The notes under the pieces are model-generated. The model was not told the DNA's origin. It saw only the letters and a program-made list of their open reading frames with translations, and did not search any database. 64,000 nt of DNA from Nectonema munidae (Eukaryota > Nematomorpha > Nectonematoida > Nectonematidae). Location: the NCBI GenBank assembly GCA_030549495.1, contig JAUIRK010001034.1:372001-436000 (forward strand), written 5' to 3'. The position numbers and the translations under genes are program-made. Positions 39,310 through 50,385 of the stretch are shown here, one piece after another; the first letter of the stretch is position 1; each line of letters begins with the position of its first letter.

Positions 39310-40260
39310 TTACAAAAAAAAAAGAAAGGATCTTATGATTTTTCTGAAAATTGTACGAGATTTTTTCAAAATGAAATGACAATTTTCTATGTAACTAATT
39401 CAAGTAATTGGCACCCACATAAATCACTTCATAAAGTGAAAGGAAGAATGAAATGCAGAGAAAGGGAAGTTATCCATCCAGCTTGATTTCATGAAAGGAA
39501 TTGATTTGATGGATAGATTATTGGAATTCTACCCTGCAAGTATCGAAGTCAAATAATTGTATTGGCCTCTTTATATACATTCAATAGAAACATTCAGGGT
39601 AATTTGTAAAATTAATCTTAATAAATTATTTCATCCAGAATTTAGAAAATAATCTACATTTTGTCATTTGAAAGGAAATTTCAATATTATTCAATAGAAG
39701 TTTACCTGACGATGTAAGATTTGAAGAAAAAAAATTATTTTAGTGCAAACTACAATTCAAGGTTTGTAAAAAGAACACAAAGAACAAGTGCAAACAAAGT
39801 AACAATCGTTTACATGCGGAAAAAGGAAAAACGTTTTTCCGAACTTACAAACGCAAATAAAAAACAACGAAAAATAAAGGATTCATGTATTTCTCGACGA
39901 AGACACCCCAGGGTACCTTTATCATCAGGAATGGAAACAGACACATTTACATTGTGGAGTCGTAATCGAACTTTCATAAGAAATAGGAGTCAGAGTGGAT
40001 CACAAAACGTTCCGAATTAACCCATTTACGACCAATGTTCCTATTTTGGAACATAAGTAATTTCATCTTCGTCTGCTTTTTTCAATGACTTTGAATATAA
40101 ATCGTCTGCGTTTTTTTTAGATATCGTCTGCTTTGCTTGGTCTTAAATGGGTTAACAGTTGTTGGTTTTAGCATACTTCCATTGTGATTTTTTATAAATA
40201 ATATCCGTTTCTTAAAGTAAACTGCCAATGTTCCTTATATGGAACATCACACAACTTGAA
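39310..40260 (+). mobile_element. piggyBac remnant (C-terminal part of transposase)
   Basis: The plus strand carries transposase pieces. GSYDFSENC and SSNWHPHKSLHKVKGRMK lie near 39330-39450. KGIDLMDRLLEFYPASI follows near 39495, matching the GGVDLMDR..YRP block with the third catalytic Asp. LYWPLYIHSIETFRV comes next, then a basic tail in the open frame 39721-40020. Stops lie after EVK and FRK, and the N-terminal two thirds is missing. The C-terminal cysteine cluster seen in many piggyBacs is absent. A palindromic word (ATGTTCCTTATATGGAACAT) at 40228-40250 may belong to its 3' end. Confidence 0.7.
40021..40151. mobile_element. 131-bp piggyBac-type MITE with TTAA target sites
   Basis: The element starts CCCATTTACGACC and ends GGTCTTAAATGGG. 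These are 13-bp inverted repeats with one mismatch. It is flanked on both sides by TTAA (40017-40020 and 40152-40155). Inside is the palindrome ATGTTCCTATTTTGGAACAT. The stop codon TAA of the upstream piggyBac frame is formed by the left target site. An inverted, deleted relative lies at 10397-10490. Confidence 0.85.
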
Positions 40261-40950
40261 ATTTTGAACGCTTAACTTTTTGAATTTTGTTATATACTAT
40301 ATATTTATAAACAGGATCAAAATGTTTCAAGGAAATTAAGTCATCACATCGTCACCGATTTGAGTTACAAATTCTACCGTTATTAGTCTGGTTGGCAGTT
40401 TTGTAGTATATCGTAGAGTGTTGATAAAACTAATGCAAATGTTAATGTAACCATTATTTAATAAACGCTTTCATTTCTATTTCGAAAAAGCTTAGTTAAA
40501 GATATGGGAAATACCCCATGCTCAATCCTGGCATCCAACTTAAACATTTTTGTTATATTCCTTGCTATGGGTGGGCACCCACAAAAAAGCTGCTATCTAA
40601 AGCAAAAAGCTACTCATACAAGGCACTTTCAAGCATAGAAAAAGAATGTGAAAATTGAAGGAAATGTCAATTGCAGAAATAGGATGAATTATCAAGCTCA
40701 TGGTGGTTATAAATAATACATGATGAATTTATGTATCTCCATATTGTGTCTACACGATCAAGTGAAGAATTTGTTCTAGCCGAGAGGGTTATTCATGTGA
40801 TTAAAGAATGGAAATGTACTCAATCCTAATAAATGAGAAAGAGGCCATGAAGAATTATCAGTTTGTTTTGGCTTTGACTCTATCATATATGAACGGTTTC
40901 CTTTTTTAAGCAGCTAGAAGGTAGTGATGCGTATACATTTAAAAACATCA

Positions 40951-41111
40951 ACTTGATAAAATCACTATAGTTGGTGGGATTGGGAACTGAGAGTGCAATT
41001 GTAATGTCTCGTAATAAAATATTGTCCGCTTGTTCATTGGGCACTCTTATAATAAATTTTGAAAATTATAAAAAAAAGTTCCCCCCCCCCATTTGAGGAT
41101 GTGCGTCTCTG
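40951..41111 (+). repeat. hAT-MITE family A copy
   Basis: It starts ACTTGATAAAATCACTATAG and ends GGATGTGCGTCTCTG. A 12- to 13-C run precedes the terminal repeat. It matches 61803-61987 along its length with many changes. Confidence 0.6.
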
Positions 41112-41289
41112 ATGTGTAGGTAGCAATAATATGGAGATTATATAAGATGATTGTAACTTCAGATATTTTTTAGAGCATAAAAACATGTAACAACTAATTA
41201 TGCAAGTTAATTATTATGTCTCATATATAGGAAGGAATAACGAAAATGCACGTTTATTTTTTGCATGGTGTGCGTAGCATTGTGAATTA

Positions 41290-41732
41290 GTCCCCATGCT
41301 ACACTCTATAATTTTTATAGCACTTAACTATATAAGAATGTATTCTATATAATTTAGAGCTTAAAAGGAGTATACCTATTGATTACTGTAATTGAGGGAG
41401 TTTAAGAAGGAATAGAATATACCAGTTAGGTATTTTTTATAATTTTTTTTATTTTTTTATAATTTAAACAATCGGATCTTTTATACCAGAAATCAAATAT
41501 ATAACATTTTTATTCTTGCATATTCATTTTATTTAGCGTTTTAGCTTTTTTTTATCAAGAAAACTTTGAATAGTCGACAATGTTTTAACAATCCTAAAAA
41601 ATTTTAATAATTTTATTTTCAATATTTTTTAACGTATAACTTAAGGAAAGGAATACCAAATTTCTATTTAAAAGGGACAAATTTAAATTCACGTCTTCAT
41701 ACCCATCAATTCACATACCCAAGTCCTAAATA
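41290..41732 (+). repeat. hAT-MITE family B copy
   Basis: It parallels 15600-16060. Shared words include TATTGATTACTGTAA, ATTTAAACAATCG, TTTATCAAGAAAACTTTG, AACGTATAACTTAAGG and CAATTCACATACCCAAGTCC. The terminal repeats are lost. Confidence 0.6.
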
Positions 41733-42061
41733 TATTTTCAAACAATTTACTTTATTAACTGAATATATGTGTGGGTAGAATATGAAGATTATATAAGATG
41801 ATTCTTTGTTTTTCTGTGTTACAAATCAAGATTGACAATATTTCGTTGGTAAAAAATTTATTTTACTTTTAAGTAACAATGCATCTCAGTACAGAGTAAT
41901 CGGTACTTTTCTGTTATCTCCCCCCCCCCCCCTAAACTCTAAAAAAATTTAAAAAAGAAAGAGATATTTTCCATTTTCATTAGCAGACGATTATTTAGAA
42001 TGAATTTTTTTACGATTAAGTCAAATATGTAATTAGAATTCTAGCATTTCTTTTTTCCAAT

Positions 42062-42634
42062 CGAAATGAATTCTTCATCATTTCGAAAATGCCGAAATGG
42101 TGATATAATCAAACTGTCTGTTGGAAAAAAAAATGCTCATGTAGAGAAGAAAGAGGAGTAATAACAAATAATTGGTTCGAAAATTCTCATTTACCTTTTC
42201 GGAAAGCAGCATTGTCACACAACATGTCAAGTATAAAATTTGGTGAAAGTGAATTTGAAATGAAGCACGAATCAGTAGTTGATTGGAACAACTATTTGAG
42301 AGAAATATGTGCCCAACATCTTCTAGCTAATCCTAGAGTGATTGGAGGACACAACATGACTGTAGAAATAGATGAAAGTTTGTTCAAAAAAGAAAAAATC
42401 ATGTTGGACGTATACTTCCTCAACAATGGGTTTTTGGAGGAATCTGCAGAGACAAAAGAAAATTGTATGTTTATTGTCCCAGACAGGAAAGCAACAACAC
42501 TTTATCCAATAATAAAGAATAGCATAAGGCTTGGAATTACAATAATAAGTGATGCTTGGGGTGCATACAGAAATATGTTTTCCATCAATGATTATCATCA
42601 TTTAGTTGTTAATCATTCGAAAAACTTTGTGGAG
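42062..42634 (+). mobile_element. Merlin transposase, left part (IS1595/ISXO2-like DDE)
   Basis: An open frame at 42212-42637 encodes MTVEIDESLFKKEKIMLD, NCMFIVPDRKATTLYPII, ITIISDAWGAYRNM and HHLVVNHSKNFV. These give the first Asp (EIDES) and second Asp (SDAWGAY) of the Merlin catalytic core. Upstream, in a shifted frame, CREERGVITNNWFENSHLPF is the zinc-ribbon and linker region. The frame ends at an insertion point near 42635, and the rest is found at 46314. The catalytic Glu region is not present at the break, so the copy is inactive. Confidence 0.8.
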
Positions 42635-44539
42635 TAAATATGCTCCTACTTCTGTATATGTTCACTGTAGCAGAAATTTTTCTTTAACCCATTTAGGAAC
42701 AAATAAAGCTGAGGACTTTAGTAATTCTAATTCAATTCCTTTGAAAGTAAGAGTTCGCCTACGTTCCCTTTGAGTGCATGGGTTATAGTTCATTCTTTTT
42801 CATTTTTAAAATAGAATGTTATTTCTTAATACTACATTGGCATTTCAATGTTGTAGTGCTTCGACCAGCTTCGGCTCTGCAGCAAAAATATTTTAGTCTC
42901 TATCTTAGACTCCGGCTCCTTCAACTTTTTTTAATCAAGCTATACTACGTATATAATATCTAGAAAACTATATAATTGTTTTATTATATGCTTACAATTG
43001 ATAAAGATTATTATCTACACTTTAATTGTATTATGCCTATGATTTTACACGAGGCGTAATGTTGATAAAAAAGAGAACATATGCCGAATATTACTTGCTT
43101 TATATTATATATACATTGACAGAGAAACCCATTTTGAATATAAATACTGGATAACTGAAATCATATCTACTCAAGCCTTTCGATAAAGGAAGACAAAGGA
43201 GCCGAACTAAATCTCGTTTTAAATTTTTCTTCCTGTTTATGAAATAAGAAATATGTTTTCTTTTGTTGAAAGTGATATTTCATTCATAAATGATTCCGTG
43301 AAGCGTAGAAGTGTTATGAAAATGTTTTATTAAGGAGGCAGGAAGTGAAAATTTACAGCTTAAACCGTTTTGCAAAACAAGATTTGTTGCAAGGCATGCT
43401 TCGATTATGATTTTTCAAAAGAAATACGCTCTAGTTGCTACATTAGAAAAACTCATGGAATCAACGGACAGAAAAACAGGTGATAAGGCTAATTCTTTAT
43501 TAAGATGTTTGATGGATCCTGTTTTTATTGTTTACTTGTCTTGTGTTAAAAAAGTTATGAGTTTGACTCATCATCTTTCCAAATCTAGCTTTCCTATCTG
43601 AATAGAATTCAGATTTAATAAATTATCTTGAAAATATCGATTTTGTTAAAAAAAAAATGCTGATTCAATGGAGAGCTTCTTCAGATGAATGGAACAATCA
43701 AAATTAGGGAACTTTTATAGCAGCTGAAAAAATGGCTGAAACGGTCCAAATTCAAATTAGTATGCCAAGACTTGCTTCACGCCAAATGAATCGTAGCAAT
43801 GTTACAGCTGAGTCTACAAGTGAATATTTCAAGCGATCAATTTGGTTTCCATACTTGGACGCCATAGTTCAAATGTTTGAGCAAAAATTCACTTCACATA
43901 GCATTCTTATAAACAAAATGGGAATACTTATACCTCAGGGGCGCACATCCTCAAAATTATTGGGGGCGAATTTTTTTTTGCAATTTTCAAAATTAGTGGT
44001 CTGGAAATACCACGGGAGACCAAATATTCAAGCAATCCTTTAAAATAGAGTGTATTCAGCACATTAAATTTACATATCGCATATAAACTAGTTTAAAAAA
44101 TCCAAAATTGTACGGGAGGGGGGCGAATAGGCTTTTCATTTGAAAATGAAGTAGTCTATCAGGCATATTATAGGAATTGATGAAAGGATATTTGATTGAT
44201 AGAGAAAACAACTGAAAACAAATAACTGAATGTTCGAGAGTTTTATGAGTGAATGTAGTCTGAAGGAAAAGAGTCTACTAGACACCCTGCGATGTTTATA
44301 TGAAAAAATGTTATTGATCCAGGGGCAAGGGTATAAAATGAAGTTATAATTGTGCAAACAAAAATAAAACAATAAATTAAGATTCCATTATTTCATTTTT
44401 CTCAGCATCATTCAAAAATAGTATAAAAGCTAAATTGATGCAAGCTATAAAAATCTATAAAAAGTAAACCTTTTATAATAACTTTTAAGGAAAAAAAGTC
44501 TATCAGAAAAAGTTATAGCGCTTCAACAAAAACTTACAG

Positions 44540-44748
44540 CAGCGTTAAACTGTGAGTCCCGACCCTTCAGTGGGTCGCGTCAAAAAAAAATTGGTCATGA
44601 CAAAAAAGAAAGGACATATAAATAGTCGATGTTGAATAAATGAACCTATTGAACAGATATTGTCTTATTACACCTAAGTATTATGGGTCGCGATGCAAAC
44701 CGTGGTTATGCTATGGGTCGCAGTAAAAAAAGTTTGAAAAAGGCTGCC
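44540..44748. repeat. ZBED-hAT-type MITE inside the nested element
   Basis: It contains GTGAGTCCCGACCCTTCAGT and GTGGGTCGCGTC at the left and GGGTCGCAGTAAAAAAAG at the right, the inverted GGGTCGC-rich ends typical of ZBED-type hAT MITEs. TTACAGCA and CTACAGCA at the two sides may be the target duplication (7 of 8). Confidence 0.5.
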
Positions 44749-44757
44749 CTACAGCAT

Positions 44758-44900
44758 ACTCTATGGGTGGCATGACAGGTTGGTTGAGATGATGAACTAA
44801 GCACGGAAGCATCTGGATTCGATTTCTCATCGATACAAATTTGTTCATAGTTTGACATAAGTTCCTTGTCAATGAAAATACACCCGATGCACCTTACCTT
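44758..44900 (+). repeat. Possible tRNA-derived SINE
   Basis: TGGCATGACAGGTTGG resembles a box A, and about 35 bp later CTGGATTCGATTTCTC resembles a box B. No clear tail is seen. It may instead be unrelated sequence. Confidence 0.3.
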
Positions 44901-46313
44901 TTACTCAAAATTGAAAAATTTGCTACATAATTAACATAAGAGAGAAAGGAAACAAAATAAACTAATAAAGCAATTTTTACTATTTTAAAATGGAACCGTC
45001 TGTTCTCAGAATAATTTCAAAATAATAGGAGGCATAAAGAATGAGAGTTTATTCAAGTTTTTATAAGCAGCAAAAGCCAACGTTTAAGTAGTTAACCCTT
45101 ATAGGGTGATTTGGTACCACTTGTTTTTTACATATTGTAAAGAATCATAGTATACAAAAATCGCAATTTAATCACTTTTATAAAATTATATAAGTCTAAA
45201 AACACAAAATCATTAAAAATTATTTAAACTAACATAAATCAAAGTATACGAGAAAAGAAAATCATTGCATTTTTTTTGAATATTTTTGTCCACAAATAAA
45301 ATTCTGACAGCTGTTATAAATAGATTAAGTACATTTTTAGCAACTGAAACATTTTGTTTCGATATTATATTTTTATTATTATAATCAAGAAATTTTCTTA
45401 AAAAAATGATTTAATTAATAATGTACAGTGTTACTTATAAAATTTAACAATCGAACATTATAAAAAATATCTTTGCTCAAATATTAAGCAAATAGAGTAT
45501 TCTTGCTTTTTAACTGAATAGCTAGTCAAAATATTCATTCCCAAATAACTATTGAAAAAAATTTCTTGACTTGAAAAAATTAAAGTTTTCAAATGTTACA
45601 AAATGTAACAAACGTAGTGATAAAGATTACGTGACTTTTGTTGAAAAAAATTCTTAGCGCGAGTCTAACAATATTCATTGATATAAAATTGTAACGATTG
45701 AAAACTATTTTAATTTAACTCTATATGCAAATTAGCGGAAGCAGTGGTGTAGCTTAGATCATTTTCTCCCTTCGCCCCACCCCCGGATGTGCGCCCCTGT
45801 TATACCTTCAGAAGTGTTAAATTACGAATGGAAAGATATACATAATTCAATCAAAATGTATAACAATATTCTCGGAAATCCTGATGCTGATGATATAAGA
45901 ATGCAATTTTTAGAATGGAAAGATTTTTGCAAAAAGCTTGAGAACAAACCAACGAAACTTCTCGAAACCCTTGATATAATTCCTGAAAGAAGGAAATATA
46001 TTAAAAGATTGTTGACAATTTTTTGCACGGTTCCTATCACTACATGTTCAGCTGAGAGAGCTTTCAGTTCAATGAGAATATTAAAGAATTATTTACGTAA
46101 TCGAATGAATGATAAAAGATTAAATGGTCTCGCTCTCATGTACCTCCACCCTGAAATAAATACAAACGTTGAAAAAGTTATAAATAAATTTGAGAAACAA
46201 AAAAGAAGAAAAGATTTTGTAATATAAAACTATTTTATATTATATATTATATTGTTGAATAAATTTAATGACTTTTTAATTCAAAAATTTCTGGATCCCT
46301 CGATGATGTGGAG

Positions 46314-46530
46314 AAGTGCCAAAGAAAAAAATAAAAAACAGAGCGGCACTCATAGAAGTCTACTAGATTCATATATCTGTGAGTTGATGTGGCGAGAAGA
46401 AATAAAAGTTAAAGGTTTAAACCCTTTCGATACAATACTTAGAAACGTCAGTTGCTATTGGGCTCCTCATAAGATAACTTATCATTCTATGTTTTTCGAA
46501 ATTTTAAGCGAAAATATATATTATATATGA
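46314..46530 (+). mobile_element. Merlin transposase, right part
   Basis: The plus-strand frame reads RSAKEKNKKQSGTHRSLLDS, YICELMWREE and NPFDTILRNVSCYW, the C-terminus of IS1595/Merlin transposases. It lies in the same orientation as the left part at 42062-42634 and is separated from it by the hAT insertion. About a dozen residues around the expected catalytic Glu are missing at the junction. Confidence 0.8.
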
Positions 46531-48110
46531 ATTATATATCTCTAAAATCTCCTTCCCACTCTAAAATAATTCTAATGCTTTGTCTAAGTTTGGCTGTTTT
46601 GGTAAAATGCAAAACTCTTAATTATTATACTAATTTATTGTGCCTGAAGGAATTAACAAACTTGAAAAAATAATTACAATTTTTGTTAGTTTTCATATAT
46701 TTTATTTAATTTTCATTAAAAAGTTCAAGAAAAAAAATATTTGTATATAAAAAGAATATAAATATTTAAAATCCAGAAAACGAAATTTAATTCGATTAGA
46801 GTTCATCGAATTTATTTTTTAATTTCATTTTATATTTAGCACACCAGTGTCCCATACTCCCATTATGTCTGAAAGGTTTAAACTAAATATATTGATTAAA
46901 CTTATTTACCTTTTATTTGACTGTCATGCAAAAAGAACAAAATTTTAAATTGTTTTGAAATTTAAAATACGTGGGACACCATTTGTTAAAGTTATATTAA
47001 ACAAACATAAGAAAATAAAATTAAATATTTATTTGAAAATATATCTTTAGACTAACCCGTTAACTTTAACTCTAAACAATTAAAATATGCTATTTTATTT
47101 TTAAAGAAGATAGTTTAGAATTCAAAAATGGTCTACGGCGAAAGGGTTTGGAGGGGTGGATTGTTTGATGCATGATGAGAGGATTTCATTAAAAGAAAGA
47201 GTCTTAGTAGAGATAAGTCTAATTTAGGGGTTCCCAAAAGAGGGAGTCGAGAAACCTTCTTAGAAGTAGCTATGGATTACATTAATTTATTTCATCAATT
47301 ACATTTTCATGCGCTTACATCAGTAATGCCCAACCATATGCTTCCGGGCACCATAACTCCCGCAAAGACATTTTATTGCCCTATTGAATCAAGGAAAAGG
47401 TTTGATAATTAATTATATTTATTATTTTATATTCTTCTCAAAAGTATCTATGATTTATAATTTAAAAAAAATGAAAAATTTTATAAAAACTTTAACAAAT
47501 TTTTTGAAAAATATCTATGATTTTTGAGTTTTTTATGAATATATTTTTTTTAATTTCAATAGTACTTTTTGAATAAAGTATTTTTAACATTTATTTGGAA
47601 TAAGAAAAAAAAGAGGGCTTTGTTGCCTTTTAATGACTCCCATAGTTATATTCACCCTTTTGAATTTTTATATAATGAAATTAATAATAAATATTCTTCT
47701 TCTTTTGTCATTCTATTTTTTTTCATTTAAATAGAATGTTTTTTGATATTAACGACGTTTTACTGAAGGGGAAAAGTTAAAAAATAAAGATGGTTTTAGA
47801 GATATGGGGAAAGAAAGAAGAAAGATTTATTTACTATTCACTTTTACATAAGAAAAAAAAAATTATATATATATATAGTAATCATAAATAAAATGACTAT
47901 AACAGTTTAATATATTTATATATAATTGAAGAGTTGTTAAAAACATAAGTGTTTTTAAAATCTACAGTTGCCAAATCCTTTATTATTCAACATTTTTATT
48001 TTATTTTAACAACGAGATAAGTAAGAAGTAGAAATAAGTTATATTGCAAGCATGTTCTTGTTAAGTTTCGTGTATATTTTTGAAATGATTCATTCTATTC
48101 CAGATTAGCA
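46531..48110. other. Intergenic, no gene recognised
   Basis: AT-rich DNA. Near 47225 GGGGTTCCCAAAAGAG faintly resembles a hAT end, without a partner. Nothing else stands out. Confidence 0.4.
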
Positions 48111-48113
48111 TCG

Positions 48114-49300
48114 ATGGCTAAACGACTCAGATTCTAAGAATGTAACATTGGCTTCACCACTTTGCTCGCTGTCCTGAGTGCAGAGTCAATTAAAACATCA
48201 AAACGCAACGTCATCTGGAGACGAAACATCCAGAACACGCAAACAAGGGTTTGGATTTCTTTAAACAGCATGAAAGGTGCTTTAAAAGCATTCGAAATTG
48301 CTAAACAAAAAAAGCCTCACACAATTGAGGAAACTCTTTTTAAACCCTGCATGATGAAAGTAGTAAATCTCATATCTGGATATGCGAGTGAAAAGAAGAT
48401 CCACCAAGTATTCTTTTCAAATAATACTATACAAAGCCCCATTTCTAAAATGTCTATTGATGTGAAGGAACAGATTTTGACTGAAATCGAAGCTCCCCCT
48501 TTGTTCTTCTTTCAACTCGACGAGTCAACAATTGTAAGAGTATTTTCTCAGGTGCTTGTCTTTGTGGTATAGATAAATTTAGGTGACATCAAAGACAAAT
48601 TCATATTCTGCAGTCCACTCGAAACGACAACGATGTCATTAAAAAAGTTTCAACTTTTTTTCAAGACGAAGATAATCAATGGGAAAACATGTGTGGGAAA
48701 ATACGGATGGGGCACCGGCTATGCTGGGATCAAATCAAAATTCAACCTGAAAGTGAAAAAGCTGGCAAATTAAGCAAAGGGCATCCACTGCATCTGTAAT
48801 CAAAATTATAAATTATGTGAAGACTCAAGCGCTTAATACTCGCCTATTTAAAGAACTATGCAAAGACATGAATGCTGACCAAGAAGTCTTTCTCTTCTAT
48901 ACAGTAGTACGCTGGTTGTCGAAAGGAAAATTTTTTAATCATGTCTTTGAAAGAAAGATGAAATAAAGCTATTCCTGGAGACTGAAGAAAGAAAAGATGT
49001 TATATGTCACTTTGAAGACGAAGCATGGAATAAAAGAGTTGCTTAACTAGCTGACATTTTTGACCAGCTGATCAAGCTAAATTTGAAGCTTCATGGAAGG
49101 GAAACATACGTTCCCCTTTTTAAAGATAGTCGTCTAGCCTTTGTTTTCAAACAGCAGAACAGGAGTCGAAAAACCAATCTTGGAAACATCGTTATGTTTA
49201 AAAAACTTTGTGGTGTGAAGGACGAGTCTCAGATCCGACTTGATCTGTTCTTCAAGAATAAGATTACCGAACATCTTCAGTCTTTAGAAATGGAAGCGAG
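48114..49300 (+). mobile_element. ZBED5/FAM200-like hAT transposase, decayed
   Basis: From the ATG at 48114: MAKRLRF, a stop, then IGFTTL, VLSAESIKTSK (end of the BED finger), KKPHTIEETLFKPCMMKVVN, FSNNTIQSPISKMS and FFFQLDEST in the frame 48162-48572. Further right, in other frames, come TDGAPAMLG, VVRWLSKGKFF, LFLETEERKDVICHFEDEAW, LADIFDQLIKLNLKLHGR and TEHLQSLEMEA. This is the full order of a ZBED5-type protein up to its last fifth. At least six stops or shifts are present. At about 49300 it joins directly to another hAT copy. Confidence 0.75.
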
Positions 49301-49309
49301 TGTTACTTC

Positions 49310-50385
49310 CCTGAGAACAGTTGATATTACCTTGCTGCAAAGAAATATTGAATGTGCTAAAAAGTTCTGAAGATGAAGCATATCTTTTTCTCAAATGATT
49401 CCGTTAGAAGGCTAATAGGAAAGATGTCTGATGACATGTCAGACGTGGTTTTATTGATTTAGAATTAGTTTTCCATTTACTCAGATTGATGAAAAGATGG
49501 ATGTTGCAAACTTATCTCAACCTTATGTTTACATCCAATATGTATACGACAAAAACCTGGTAGACAATTTTTATTTTGCGAAACTCAAAAATAGAACAAG
49601 TGTAACAGAAACATTTGACAAAGTGATACATTTTTTACACCACATAGTATTAAGTCGGAATCTGGCTAAGCAAAAATCTCCAGATGTAATTGGTACTCAG
49701 TGCACCGAGCCATAAAACCATACCCAATGAGTTGAAAAATGTTTTCAATGAAGTCATTAAAGCAAATGCTTCAAATCTTATTTGTTTTCAGATTTGAAAA
49801 ACTCGGCCTGCATTTAAACATGGGGTGGCTTTCCAAAGGAAAATTTTCCAAGCGATACTATGGAAAGAAATCCAGCAATTTCTGGAAGGCAAACTAGACA
49901 TGCATGTAGAATTTTCTGATGTCCAATTTCGTATATTTCTATCATTTTTAGTGAACATACTTGAATATATGAATTCCCTTAACTTTGCGCTGCAAGGAAA
50001 AAAGATCAGAGTACTCCATTGTAATAAAAAAAAATGACAGCTTTTGAAATGGAGCTGGAATAATTGCATTTTTTGTCAAAAAAATTTTGCTCCATTTTTG
50101 TTGATGGAAATAAATTTTCATTAATAAAAATATCTTGGAGGCCACAAAACACCGTTTAGCATGCCAAGAAATTTCTGTTTATTTTCCTAATCTAGAAAAA
50201 TTTGAAAAATACTATCAATTTATCAAAAACCCGTTTATAATCTCGATTAGTAATATGGCCTCAGAAGACTTCTTAATTCAAGAACAGTTTATTGATTTGG
50301 TTAATGATTGAGGAGATGCAAAACATGTTTTTCTGAAATATTTCATAGAAATTTTTCGATTGAAATGGGAGAGTAACCGCCAGGT
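49310..50385 (+). mobile_element. Second ZBED-type hAT copy (family E), truncated at both ends
   Basis: It begins inside a transposase (AGAACAGTTGATATTACCTT), aligned with 61180-61215 of the inverted copy. The coding remains are FSNDSVRRLIGKMSDDMSD, VANLSQPYVYIQYVYDKNL, ETFDKVIHFLHH, KLDMHVEFSDVQFRIFLSFL and LEYMNSLNFALQGKK. It repeats domains already present in the copy to its left, so these are two elements. It ends near ATTGAAATGGGAGAGTAAC, before the C-terminal domain. Confidence 0.7.

Larger units (their letters stand above)
43936..45799. mobile_element. Nested hAT-type element with perfect 15-bp ends and 8-bp target duplication
   Basis: It starts CAGGGGCGCACATCC and ends with the exact inverse GGATGTGCGCCCCTG. 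It is flanked by TTATACCT on both sides (43928-43935 and 45800-45807). It interrupts the transposase of the surrounding hAT, whose frame resumes just after it. It has no transposase. Its first 180 bp match the 335-bp MITE at 36775-37110, and its last 40 bp match that MITE's right end. The 1.6 kb in the middle (about 44140-45750) is therefore probably a further insertion. It includes the repeats at 44540-44748 and 44758-44900. Confidence 0.88.
42635..46306 (+). mobile_element. hAT transposon (ZMYM1/DUF4371-like) inserted in the Merlin element
   Basis: The transposase pieces are, in order: CKTRFVARHASIMIFQKK and LEKLMESTDRKTGDKANSLL (near 43360-43500), STSEYFKRSIWFPYLDAI (43820-43870), then, after the nested insertion, 45800-46227 with LLTIFCTVPITTCSAERAFS, MNDKRLNGLALMYLHPEI and a basic tail. 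The last block is the hAT C-terminal dimerisation domain. The right end carries CTGGATCC near 46290, as at the end of the 13565-15368 element. TGTGGAG stands on both sides (42628-42634, 46307-46313) and may be the target duplication (7 of 8). The N-terminal part and left end are not recognisable; 42640-43250 shows nothing clear. Confidence 0.7.

Noticed and set aside
42323-42601. Minus-strand ORF of 92 codons
   Set aside because: Antisense shadow of the Merlin transposase, whose plus-strand frame has the EIDES and SDAWGAY motifs.
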